Source: JAJCZZ01 sp964569085 (GTDB taxonomy: Bacteria > Gemmatimonadota > Gemmatimonadetes > Longimicrobiales > Gaopeijiaceae). From it: a DNA stretch of 64,000 nt. The DNA is taken from contig CAZMTA010000016.1 of the NCBI GenBank assembly GCA_964569085.1, forward strand, positions 1 to 64,000, written 5' to 3'. Below the pieces are notes generated by a model that saw only the letters and a program-made list of their open reading frames with translations, had not been told where the DNA came from and ran no database searches. Within the stretch, counting starts at the first letter, position 1, and each line of letters starts with the position of its first letter. A program made the position numbers and the translations under genes. Positions 25,020-33,032 of the stretch are shown here, piece after piece.

Positions 25020-26797
25020 TGCCCCGACCCGCCCCTTCCCGCCGACCCGCCCGGGCCGGCCTCGCCCGCGTGGGCGTGGCCCTCGGCCCCCTCCTCCTGG
25101 CGGCGTGCGCGACCCCCGGAGCGCCCCCCGCCCCGGAGGCCCTGGGGCCGTCCTTTCCCGAGGAGCCGCCCATCGAGGCCGCCCGGGCCCCGGACGAGCC
25201 GCTGGCGTACGCGCCGGGCGTGGACGTCCTGGCCTACGATCTGGAGCTCTCGCTGGCGGAAGGCGCTTCGACCTTCCGGGGCCGGGGCGAGCTCCGCGTC
25301 CTCGTCACCGAGGACGCGCCCATCCTCCCCCTTGATCTCACCGGGCTGGCCGTGGACGGCGTCATGGTGGACGGGCGGGGCCCGGCCCGGGAGACGAGCT
25401 ACGGCGACGGCGTCCTCCAGGTCCCGCTCCACGACGCCACGGCGGGCGACACGGTACGGGTGTCCCTGGCCTGGTCCGGCGAGCCCGACGACGCCCTGAA
25501 CCTGGGCCCCACGGTCCACGGCGCCCCGTCCGCCTTCGCGGACAACTGGCCCAACCGGGCCCGCTTCTGGTTCCCCTCGGTGGACCACCCCTCGGACAAG
25601 GCCACGGTCCGCTGGACGATCCACGCGCCGGCGGCATGGCAGGTCGTGGCCAACGGCCGCCTCGTGGCGGAGCCCGAGCCGACCTCGCCCGACGCGCTGG
25701 GACCGGCCGACGGACCCCGCCGAACCTGGGTCTGGGAGACCGGGGTGCCCATCCCCACCTACACCATGGTTCTGGGCGCCGCGGAGATGGAGCGCCGGGT
25801 CGTGGGGCGCGCGGCGTGCGGCCGGGCCCCGGCGTCCGCCGAGCGCGACGGATGCGTCGAGGTGAGCTGGTGGGTCTTCCCGCCGGACACGGCCAACGCC
25901 GCCCGCATCTTCCGCCGCGCCGCGGAGATGACCGACTGGTACACCGAGCTGGTGGGCCCCTTCCCGTACGAGAAGCTCGCCAACGTCCAGTCCTCCACCC
26001 GCTTCGGCGGCATGGAGAACTCGTCGGCCATCTTCTACACGGGGCAGGGCCTGGCCGACGGCACGCTCTCGGAGCTCACGGTGGCCCACGAGATCGCGCA
26101 CCAGTGGTTCGGCGACGCCGTCACCGAGACCGCGTGGAGCCACCTCTGGCTCAGCGAGGGCTTCGCGACCTACTTCGGCAGCCTGTTCTACGAGCACGTC
26201 GACGGCCCCGAGGCGCTCCGCGAGCTCATGGAGGAGGACCGGGGCCAGATCGTGGCGTCGGCGGTCTCCGCCCGACCGGTGGTGGACCGGTACGAGAACC
26301 TGTACGAGCTCCTCAACACCAACAGCTACCAGAAGGGCGGCTGGGTCCTGCACATGCTGCGGGGCGTGGTGGGCGACGACGCGTTCTTCGAGGCGGTGCG
26401 GGCCTACTACGAGCGCCACCGCCACGGCAACGCCCTCACCGACGACCTGCTCCGGGTCTTCGAGGAGACCACGGGCCGGGAGCTCACCTGGTTCTTCCAG
26501 CAGTGGCTCCACGAGCCGGGCTTCCCCGTCCTGGAGGTGTCGCAGGAGTGGACCGCCGACGCCGACGGCGGCACGCTGGAGGTCACGGTGCGCCAGACCC
26601 AGGACGCCGCGTGGCCCCGCTTCCGGATGCCGGTGACGGTGGAGGCCAGCCAGGACGGCCGGGCGGTCCGCGGGACGCTGGAGATGAGGGGTACGGAGAG
26701 CACCGTCCGCCTCTCCTTCCCGGGCCCGGAGCGCCCCACGGACCTCGTCGTCGATCCCGACGGATGGCTCCTCAAGGGCGACGTCGTGTATCGCTGA
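25016..26797 (+). CDS. M1 family metallopeptidase, lipoprotein
   Basis: 593 residues. Lipobox LLAACAT shows membrane anchoring on the outside. N-terminal beta domain is followed by the M1 catalytic domain with exopeptidase motif GGMEN (331-335) and the zinc site HEIAH (358-362) with the third ligand Glu381 in LWLSEGF, exactly the HEXXH-x18-E spacing. Removes N-terminal residues from peptides. ATG at 25016 overlaps the previous stop (ATGA), coupling it to the response regulator-PIG-L gene. C-terminal beta domain is short compared with aminopeptidase N. Confidence 0.93.
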   Translation: MMPRPAPSRRPARAGLARVGVALGPLLLAACATPGAPPAPEALGPSFPEEPPIEAARAPDEPLAYAPGVDVLAYDLELSLAEGASTFRGRGELRVLVTEDAPILPLDLTGLAVDGVMVDGRGPARETSYGDGVLQVPLHDATAGDTVRVSLAWSGEPDDALNLGPTVHGAPSAFADNWPNRARFWFPSVDHPSDKATVRWTIHAPAAWQVVANGRLVAEPEPTSPDALGPADGPRRTWVWETGVPIPTYTMVLGAAEMERRVVGRAACGRAPASAERDGCVEVSWWVFPPDTANAARIFRRAAEMTDWYTELVGPFPYEKLANVQSSTRFGGMENSSAIFYTGQGLADGTLSELTVAHEIAHQWFGDAVTETAWSHLWLSEGFATYFGSLFYEHVDGPEALRELMEEDRGQIVASAVSARPVVDRYENLYELLNTNSYQKGGWVLHMLRGVVGDDAFFEAVRAYYERHRHGNALTDDLLRVFEETTGRELTWFFQQWLHEPGFPVLEVSQEWTADADGGTLEVTVRQTQDAAWPRFRMPVTVEASQDGRAVRGTLEMRGTESTVRLSFPGPERPTDLVVDPDGWLLKGDVVYR

Positions 26798-26912
26798 TGA
26801 GGGACCCGGGGACCGGGCCGAGAAGGCCCCTCCCCCTCCCCCCCTTCGCTTGCCAACCCCGGGCCGGGTCGGCGAGCTTTCGCCTTCCCCCTCCCCCCGA
26901 AGAGGACCGGCC

Positions 26913-27875
26913 GTGGCCAGCGCACCCCATCTCGAGTTCGAGCGAGACATCGTCGAGATCCAGGGCCAGATCGACAAGCTCCTGGACCTCGCGGACCGAA
27001 AGGGGATCGACGTCGCCGACGAAGTCCAGGTCCTCAACGAGAAGCTCCGTACCTTGACCGAGCGCACGTACGACAACCTGCGCCCCATGGAGCAGGTCCA
27101 GGTCGCCCGCCACCCGAAGCGTCCCTACACGCTGGACTACGTGGGGCGGGTCTTCGGCGACTGGATCGAGCTGCACGGGGACCGGGCCTTCCGGGACGAC
27201 GAAGCCATCGTGGCCGGCTGGGCCCGCCTCCGTGGCGAGTCCGTCATGGTGGTGGGCCACCAGAAGGGCCGGGACATGAAGCAGAACCTCCGGCGCAACT
27301 TCGGCATGCCCCACCCCGAGGGGTACCGGAAGGCGCTCCGCCTCATGCGCCAGGCCGAGAAGTTCGGCCGTCCGGTCATCACCCTCATCGACACCCCCGG
27401 GGCCTACCCCGGCCTGGGTGCCGAGGAGCGGGGTCAGGGCGAGGCCATCGCCATGAACCTCCGGGAGATGGCGCGGCTGCGCGTGCCCCTCGTCAGCGTC
27501 GTCATCGGCGAGGGCGGATCCGGCGGGGCGCTGGCCCTGGGGGTCACCGACCGCATCCTCATGCTGGAGCACGCGGTCTACTCGGTGATCTCCCCCGAAG
27601 GCTGCGCCGCCATCCTCTGGCGCTCCGCGGAGCACAAGGAGAAGGCCGCCGAGAACCTGAAGATCACCTCGGCCAACCTGGCCTCGCTGGGCGTCTGCGA
27701 CGAGATCGTGCCCGAGCCCGCCGGGGGCGCCCACGCGGACTGGGACAAGACGTCCCACGCCCTCGAGGAGGCGCTGGCCCGGAACGTCGCGGAGCTCCAG
27801 GCGCTGTCCGAGGACGAGCTCCTGGAGGCCCGGTGGAAGAAGTTCGAGTCCATGGGGCAGTGGCGGGAGATTTAG
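26913..27875 (+). CDS. accA: Acetyl-CoA carboxylase carboxyltransferase subunit alpha
   Basis: 320 residues, the usual AccA length. Transfers carboxyl from biotin to acetyl-CoA with AccD, first step of fatty acid synthesis. Visible hallmarks: N-terminal helical region (LDLADRKGIDVADEVQVLNEK in part), GDRAFRDDEAIVAGWARL, LIDTPGAYPGLGAEERGQG, GEGGSGGALALG and SPEGCAAILW. GTG at 26913 follows AAGAGGA; the longer frame to 26850 lacks support. The TAG stop (27873-27875) lies on the left tip of an inserted inverted-repeat element. TTGCCA (26850-26855) with an 18-base spacer and GAGCTT may be a promoter. Confidence 0.95.
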   Translation: MASAPHLEFERDIVEIQGQIDKLLDLADRKGIDVADEVQVLNEKLRTLTERTYDNLRPMEQVQVARHPKRPYTLDYVGRVFGDWIELHGDRAFRDDEAIVAGWARLRGESVMVVGHQKGRDMKQNLRRNFGMPHPEGYRKALRLMRQAEKFGRPVITLIDTPGAYPGLGAEERGQGEAIAMNLREMARLRVPLVSVVIGEGGSGGALALGVTDRILMLEHAVYSVISPEGCAAILWRSAEHKEKAAENLKITSANLASLGVCDEIVPEPAGGAHADWDKTSHALEEALARNVAELQALSEDELLEARWKKFESMGQWREI

Positions 27876-28177
27876 AAGGCTGTTGAAGAAGGGGAGTGCA
27901 CCGCGCGCAGGGGTCTCGCGAGTGCTCAGACGAGGAACGACAACGAGTCGTAGCAGAGCTACGGCGAGGAGGAGAGACGACGTATGAGTCCGCGACCCCC
28001 CTGCGCCCGACGTGAAAGTGGACATTGCCCTATGTGGAAGAGGTTGGGGCGGCACGGCCCGATCTCGGTCGTTGGCCCTCCTCTCCGTAGCTTGGGCTAT
28101 GGCGTCGTCGGGCCGTCTACGATCTCGGGCCGTGGCGCTCCCAACGCGGTACGCTCCCCTTCTTCAGCAGCCTTCTA
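27873..28177. mobile_element. MITE-like element with terminal inverted repeats, between accA and ricT-like gene
   Basis: 305 bases bounded by inverted repeats. Left end 27873-27905 starts TAGAAGGCTGTTGAAGAAGG; right end 28145-28177 is its reverse complement with three mismatches over 33 bases (all pyrimidine exchanges). Both tips are TA, consistent with insertion at a TA dinucleotide. The interior has further fold-back structure: GCGCAGGGGTCTCGCG (27906-27921) against a near-inverse ending GACCCCCCTGCGC (about 27993-28008), the hairpin CGTAGCAGAGCTACG, and CTCCTCTCCGTAGCT, which can pair with the earlier GAGGAGG segment. No transposase is encoded. Confidence 0.75.
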
Positions 28178-28178
28178 G
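27984..28178 (+). CDS. Mini-ORF inside the inverted-repeat element (possible coupling ORF)
   Basis: 64 codons starting at ATG 27984, preceded by GAGGAGGAG (27966-27974), a strong Shine-Dalgarno match with workable spacing. It ends with TAG at 28176-28178, formed by the element tip plus one flanking base, one base before the GTG of the ricT-like gene. The peptide is Arg/Pro/Ser-rich and resembles no family, so the product itself may not matter. It is listed because its position would allow termination-reinitiation into the next gene. Confidence 0.35.
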   Translation: MSPRPPCARRESGHCPMWKRLGRHGPISVVGPPLRSLGYGVVGPSTISGRGAPNAVRSPSSAAF

Positions 28179-28179
28179 C

Positions 28180-29028
28180 GTGGCCCGCGGATTCGCCGAG
28201 GTGCGCTTCAAGGGGACCCGGAAGGACTACTTCACCTACGGGGGCAACCTGGCCCTCCGGCCGGGGCAGCACGTGATGGTCGAGGCCGACCGCGGCGAGG
28301 ACCTGGGGGAGGTTTCGGCCGTGGGCGCCATCGCCGAGCGGAAGTGCTCCTCCTCCGGCGGGTGCAGCACGCCCACGCCCGAGAAGCGGGTGCTCCGCCT
28401 GGCCCGGGCCGACGAGGTCAGCCGCCTCGAGTCGTTGCGCACCGACGAGCACCGGGTCCGTTCCACCACCCGCGGCATGGTCGAGAAGCACGGCCTGAAG
28501 ATGAAGGTCACCGAGGCCGAGTGGCAGTTCGACCGCAACAAGCTCATCATCTACTTCACCGCCGACCGGCGCGTGGACTTCCGCCAGCTCGTGCGCGACC
28601 TGGCGGGCACGTTCCGCACCCGCATCGAGCTGAAGCAGATCGGTGTGCGGGACGAGGCCGCGCTCCTGGGCGGCGTGGGGCGGTGCGGCCGGGAGCTGTG
28701 CTGCTCCACCTGGCTGCCCGAGCTGAAGCCGGTGAGCCTCCAGCTCGCCAAGGACCAGCGCCTCAGCCTCAACCCAGCCCAGATCTCGGGGTGCTGCGGG
28801 CGTCTCATGTGCTGCCTGATGTACGAGCACAAGACGTACGTGGAGGCCCGACGGCGCTTCCCCCGGGAGGGGAAGACGCTCCGGACGGCCCAGGGCGAGG
28901 AGAAGGTGGTGGGGGTGGACATCTGGCAGGACACCGTCACCCTCAAGGACCCGGAGGGCGAGCGGCGGACGCTCGCCCTCGACGAGCTGAAGCGGGAGGT
29001 CGCCGCCGGCGGCCCCGCCGGGGCGTAG
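28180..29028 (+). CDS. ricT: PSP1 domain protein (RicT/YaaT family)
   Basis: 282 residues from GTG 28180. PSP1 domain: GVRDEAALLGGVGRCGRELC and ISGCCGRLMCCLMYEH, with FTADRRVDFRQLVRDLAGTF before them. The many Cys (CSSSGGC, RCGRELCC, CCGRLMCC) match RicT, which with RicA and RicF forms an Fe-S complex affecting RNase Y and mRNA maturation in Bacillus. The frame continues upstream into the inserted element, but homology begins at VARGFAEVRFKGT. There is no ribosome site before GTG now; the ancestral one (GGGAG at the end of accA) lies on the other side of the insertion. Confidence 0.85.
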   Translation: MARGFAEVRFKGTRKDYFTYGGNLALRPGQHVMVEADRGEDLGEVSAVGAIAERKCSSSGGCSTPTPEKRVLRLARADEVSRLESLRTDEHRVRSTTRGMVEKHGLKMKVTEAEWQFDRNKLIIYFTADRRVDFRQLVRDLAGTFRTRIELKQIGVRDEAALLGGVGRCGRELCCSTWLPELKPVSLQLAKDQRLSLNPAQISGCCGRLMCCLMYEHKTYVEARRRFPREGKTLRTAQGEEKVVGVDIWQDTVTLKDPEGERRTLALDELKREVAAGGPAGA

Positions 29029-29092
29029 CGGCCCTCCCGCGCGGCGGTCCCGTTCGGACCGTCCGACCCAGATCCCACGGAGAGCAGACCCG

Positions 29093-30643
29093 GTGAGCCA
29101 GCGGCGCTACGTCACCACCCCCATCTACTACGCCTCGGGCGAGCCCCACATCGGGCACGCCTACACGACGATCCTGGCCGACGTCCTGGCGCGCTTCCAC
29201 CGTCAGGACGGCGCCGACGTGCTGTTCCTGACCGGCACGGACGAGCACGGCCAGAAGATCCAGGAGGAGGCGGCGCGGCGGGGGGTGGAGCCCATCGAGC
29301 TCTGCGATGCCATGGCGGCCCGCTTCCAGGCGGCCTGGGACACCCTGGCCATCTCCCACGACCGCTTCATCCGCACCACCGAGGCGGAGCACGTGGCGGT
29401 GGTGACCGCCTTCCTGGAGCGGCTCTGGGAGCGGGACCAGATCTACGCCGACAACTACACGGGCTGGTACTGCGTCCACGAGGAGCGGTACTGGACCGAG
29501 AAGGACCTGGGCCCGGACCAGGCCTGCCCCGACTGCGGACGGCCCACCCGCTACGTGGAGGAGAAGAACTACTTCTTCCGCATGAGCGACTACCAGGAGC
29601 GGCTGGTCCGGCACATCGAGGAGAACCCCGACTGGATCGTGCCCGAGGTGCGGAAGAACGAGATCCTGGGCTTCCTCCAGAAGCCCCTCTCGGACCTCTC
29701 CATCTCCCGGCCCAAGACCCGCCTGACGTGGGGCGTGACGCTCCCCTTCGACGACGAGCACGTGGCCTACGTCTGGGTGGACGCCCTCATCAACTACCTG
29801 ACCGCGTCGGGGGCCATCGACCCGGGCGCCGACCCCGGCGAGCGGGGCTTCGAGGACGTGGACGGCTCGTGGTGGCCCGCGGACCTGCACCTCATGGGGA
29901 AGGACATCCTCACCACCCACGCCGTGTACTGGCCCACGCTGCTCATGGGGGTGGGGCTCCCGCTGCCCCGCCAGATCCTGGCCCACGGGTGGTGGGTCGT
30001 CGGGGACACCAAGATGAGCAAGTCGCTGGGGAACGTGGTGGACCCCCTGGCCCTCCGGGAGGAGTTCGGCACCGACGCCGTGCGCTGGTACCTCATGCGG
30101 GAGATGCCCACGGGCCAGGACGCCTCGTACACGCCCGAGCGCTTCCTCACCCGCTACGACGAGCTGGCCAACGTCCTGGGCAACCTGGCGTCCCGCACCA
30201 CCGGCATGGTCGGGAAGTACCGGGACGGAGCCGTGCCCGACGCGCCCGGCGCCGGGCTGGACGACGCGGTGGACGAGGCCCTCGCCCGGGCCCGGGAGGC
30301 CATGGAGGCCTTCAAGGTCCACGACGCCATGGGCGCCGCCATGGACCTGGCCCGGGCGGCCAACGGATACGTGGAGGAGCGGCAGCCCTGGACCCTGGCC
30401 AAGGACGACGCCCGGGCGGACGAGCTGGACGAGACCCTCGCCACGCTGGTGCGGGCCCTGCTGGTCCTCTGCGCCCTCTTCCAGCCCGTGGCGCCGGAGA
30501 AGATGGAGGAGCTGGCCCGGGCCCTGGGCCTGGACGAGGTTCCCACCCTGGCCGAAGCGCGGGCGCTCGACCCCGGTGGGCGCACGCTGGAGAAGACCCC
30601 GCCCCTCTTCCCCCGGGTCGACCCGTCCTGGGTGGAGGAGTAG
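29093..30643 (+). CDS. metG: Methionine-tRNA ligase
   Basis: 516 residues. Charges tRNA-Met. Class I signature PHIGHAYT near residue 18, KMSKSLGN near 304, and a zinc knuckle region with CPDCGRP. The anticodon-binding helical domain follows (LARAANGYVEERQPW). The protein ends without the C-terminal tRNA-binding (Trbp111-like) domain found in many MetRS, so that is either absent or encoded elsewhere. GTG at 29093 follows GGAGAG. Close to the ricT-like gene, as in many genomes. Confidence 0.96.
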   Translation: MSQRRYVTTPIYYASGEPHIGHAYTTILADVLARFHRQDGADVLFLTGTDEHGQKIQEEAARRGVEPIELCDAMAARFQAAWDTLAISHDRFIRTTEAEHVAVVTAFLERLWERDQIYADNYTGWYCVHEERYWTEKDLGPDQACPDCGRPTRYVEEKNYFFRMSDYQERLVRHIEENPDWIVPEVRKNEILGFLQKPLSDLSISRPKTRLTWGVTLPFDDEHVAYVWVDALINYLTASGAIDPGADPGERGFEDVDGSWWPADLHLMGKDILTTHAVYWPTLLMGVGLPLPRQILAHGWWVVGDTKMSKSLGNVVDPLALREEFGTDAVRWYLMREMPTGQDASYTPERFLTRYDELANVLGNLASRTTGMVGKYRDGAVPDAPGAGLDDAVDEALARAREAMEAFKVHDAMGAAMDLARAANGYVEERQPWTLAKDDARADELDETLATLVRALLVLCALFQPVAPEKMEELARALGLDEVPTLAEARALDPGGRTLEKTPPLFPRVDPSWVEE

Positions 30644-30653
30644 CGCTGGCGGG

Positions 30654-30680
30654 GGGTCACGCGACCCGTTATTGTTTCGG
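30654..30680 (+). terminator. Weak candidate terminator after metG
   Basis: Stem GGGTC (30654-30658) / GACCC (30663-30667) with a four-base loop, followed by a T-rich stretch GTTATTGTTT. The stem is only five base pairs, so it may be inefficient. Confidence 0.3.
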
Positions 30681-30699
30681 GTTTTGTTCGGTACCCCGG

Positions 30700-30731
30700 T
30701 TGACGCGGCGCCGGACGGCTCCCTAGCTTTG
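30700..30731 (+). promoter_or_regulatory. Candidate promoter for the M23-M16-M16 operon
   Basis: TTGACG (30700-30705), an 18-base spacer, then TAGCTT (30724-30729) extended to TAGCTTTG. The latter is an exact match to the TAnnTTTG element of Bacteroidota primary-sigma promoters. About 70 bases of leader separate it from the ATG at 30801. Confidence 0.45.
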
Positions 30732-30800
30732 CACGTCATCCCCCCGCTGGACCCCGCCGGTCCATCGGGGGATCGTCTCATTCCCGCCCCCGGGATACGA

Positions 30801-31727
30801 ATGGCCGATTCGCGGTGGACCTTCCTCGTCGTGGCCGACGAGGACACCCCGGTCAAGCAATACACCCTCTCGACCCGCGGCCTCCGCGCCCTCATGGGTG
30901 CGGCGGGCTTCGTCGTGGCCGTGCTCGCCGTCCTGGCCGGGTACCTGGTCCTCGACGGCGCCGCCCGGGTCGAGGCCCAGCGCCTCAAGGCCAGCAACAC
31001 GACGCTGACCGAGGAGCTGGTCTCGGTGCACGACCGCCTGGCCGAGCTCGAAGGGACCCTGGACCAGCTCGCCGACAAGGACGCGCGCTACCGCAGCCTG
31101 GCGGGGCTGGAGCCCATCGACCCGGAGATCATGGAGGTGGGTGTCGGAGGTCCCGGGCTGGGTTCGCCGGACTCGTACCTCCCGGGCGTGGACGCCGGCG
31201 CGTCGGAGACGGCCTTCGCCCTCTCCTACGACCTGAACGCGCTGGAGCGCCGGGCCCGCCTTCTGGGCGAGAGCCTGGACGAGGCCCGCGACTCCCTCCA
31301 GGCCCACCACGACCTCCTGGAGTCGACGCCGTCGATCCTCCCCACGGCGGGGTGGCTGAGCAGCCGCTTCTCCCGCTCCCGGATGCACCCGGTCCACAAC
31401 CGCCCCCTCCCCCACGAGGGCGTGGACATCTCCGCCACCAAGGGGACCCCGATCTTCGCCGCCGCCAAGGGTCGCGTCGTGCGCGCCGGGTGGGTGACCG
31501 GATACGGGCTCACCGTGGAGATCGACCACGGCTACGGCTACAACACGCTGTACGGCCACGCCTCCAAGCTCCTGGTCCGCCGCGGCGACCAGGTGCAGCG
31601 GGGCGACGTGATCGCGCAGGTCGGCAGCACCGGCATCACCACCGCGCCGAACCTCCACTACGAGGTGCGGGTGAACGGCCAGCCGCAGAACCCGGCGAAC
31701 TTCATCCTCCCCGACGTGGTACCATAG
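30801..31727 (+). CDS. M23 (LytM-type) peptidase-like protein with membrane anchor and coiled coil
   Basis: 308 residues. One membrane segment (34-51), coiled-coil-like helix (56-95), and a C-terminal LytM domain (185-305). Zinc motif HEGVD (His205, Asp209) and LYGHAS (His253) are present, but the usual HLHYE reads NLHYE: Asn284 replaces the first, catalytic His while His286 remains. Thus the domain may be inactive and act like EnvC/DipM-type activators of wall amidases, or be weakly active. ATG at 30801. First gene of a set with two M16-like genes. Confidence 0.85.
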   Translation: MADSRWTFLVVADEDTPVKQYTLSTRGLRALMGAAGFVVAVLAVLAGYLVLDGAARVEAQRLKASNTTLTEELVSVHDRLAELEGTLDQLADKDARYRSLAGLEPIDPEIMEVGVGGPGLGSPDSYLPGVDAGASETAFALSYDLNALERRARLLGESLDEARDSLQAHHDLLESTPSILPTAGWLSSRFSRSRMHPVHNRPLPHEGVDISATKGTPIFAAAKGRVVRAGWVTGYGLTVEIDHGYGYNTLYGHASKLLVRRGDQVQRGDVIAQVGSTGITTAPNLHYEVRVNGQPQNPANFILPDVVP

Positions 31728-31769
31728 CCCGGACTTCGCGCACTCGACGCACCGCCTCCTCCGGGCCCC

Positions 31770-33032
31770 ATGCTCCGACCTACATCGCTGGCTCCCCTCC
31801 TGGCCGTGGTGGCCCTCCTCCACGCGCCGTGCCCGGATCTCCGCGGGCAGCGCCCCGGAGCCTCCGCGACCCCCGTTGCCGCGGCGCCCGAGGACCATCC
31901 GCTCCTCCCCGACACGATCCTGGCGCCGCCGGGCGGTCCCCGGATCGTCGTGCTGGGGACCCCGGGCAGCGGCGTGGCCGCCCTCCGCCTCCACGTCCCG
32001 CTCAGGGAAGGCCCGGCCGAAGCCGGCGTGGGGCTCCTCCTCCGTGAGCTGGTGGAGGCCCGCATGGAGTCGCTGGCCCGGCCCGTGGGCGCCCGGGTCT
32101 CGGCCACCCGCACCCCCTGGGGCCTGGCCTACGCCGTGGAGGGGTCGGTGGCCGACTTCGAGTACCTGGCCTACCTCCTCCGGGAGGCCGTGGCCCGACC
32201 CGACGTGGCCGACGTGGGCTTCACCCACGCGGGCCAGAGGCTGGCGGAAGAGGTGGCGCGGAGCGCGGAGACCCCCGAGGGCCGGCTGGCGGCCGAGCTC
32301 CGCGCGGCCGTGTCCCCTGGCACCCCGCCTCCCGGCGGCACCCCCGCCACGCTGGGCCGCCTGACCCCAGGCGCCGTCCTGGAAGCGTGGAGCCGCTCGC
32401 ACCGCGCCCCGGAGATGACGCTGGTGGTGTCCGCCGGGGTGATCCCCGAGGTCGTGCTCGCCGCCACCCGGGGGATGGGCGCGTCCGGCGACGCCCCCCT
32501 CCCCCCGCGCTACGCCCCGATGCGGCCCGGGTCGGACCGCACCGGAACCCAGACGCTCCGGCGCTGGCACGGGCGTGCGTGGACCGGCGGCGACCCCGTC
32601 TCCCCGCTGGGTCCGGTGACCGCGCTCCTCCTCTCCGCCATGCTCGAGGAGCGGGACGGGGACTACGAGACCACCCTCCAGCTCCGGGAGCTGCCGGACC
32701 GGTGGGCGATCCTGGTCATGGGGGCCGCGTACCGGCGCTCCGAGCGGGCCATGCGCGCCGCGGTGGACGGCGCCCTGGACGACCTGGAGGCCGGGCTCGA
32801 CCCCGCCGAGGTGGCCCGCGCCGCCGCCCGCGTGCGCCGCGACATCCTCTTCCGGGCCCGCACGCCCCTGGGGCTCACCGAGGTGGTGGGGCGCGGCCTC
32901 GAGGCCGGTGGCGACCCCGGCGCCGCCGCCCGGCACCTGGCCGCCCTGGACGACGTGGGCGTGGCCGAGGTGCGGGCGTTCCTGGCCGAGCTCGGCGCCG
33001 GCCCCGGAGCCCGGGCCGAGGTGGGCCCGTGA
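31770..33032 (+). CDS. Secreted M16-like protein lacking the zinc motif (first of pair)
   Basis: 420 residues with a signal peptide ending about residue 27. The order of elements follows the M16 (insulinase/processing peptidase) fold: a first domain to about residue 220 and a second with TGGDPVSPLGPVTALLLSAM. Where active M16 proteins have HxxEH, this one has GLLLRELVEARM, so no zinc site. Comparable to the non-catalytic partner of two-subunit M16 peptidases. The last four bases overlap the next gene's GTG, so both are co-translated. Confidence 0.72.
   Translation: MLRPTSLAPLLAVVALLHAPCPDLRGQRPGASATPVAAAPEDHPLLPDTILAPPGGPRIVVLGTPGSGVAALRLHVPLREGPAEAGVGLLLRELVEARMESLARPVGARVSATRTPWGLAYAVEGSVADFEYLAYLLREAVARPDVADVGFTHAGQRLAEEVARSAETPEGRLAAELRAAVSPGTPPPGGTPATLGRLTPGAVLEAWSRSHRAPEMTLVVSAGVIPEVVLAATRGMGASGDAPLPPRYAPMRPGSDRTGTQTLRRWHGRAWTGGDPVSPLGPVTALLLSAMLEERDGDYETTLQLRELPDRWAILVMGAAYRRSERAMRAAVDGALDDLEAGLDPAEVARAAARVRRDILFRARTPLGLTEVVGRGLEAGGDPGAAARHLAALDDVGVAEVRAFLAELGAGPGARAEVGP

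Noticed and set aside
28012..28179. Upstream extension of the ricT-like gene to GTG 28012
   Set aside because: The extra 56 codons lie inside the inverted-repeat element, have no homology to PSP1 proteins and no ribosome site; homology begins at 28180.
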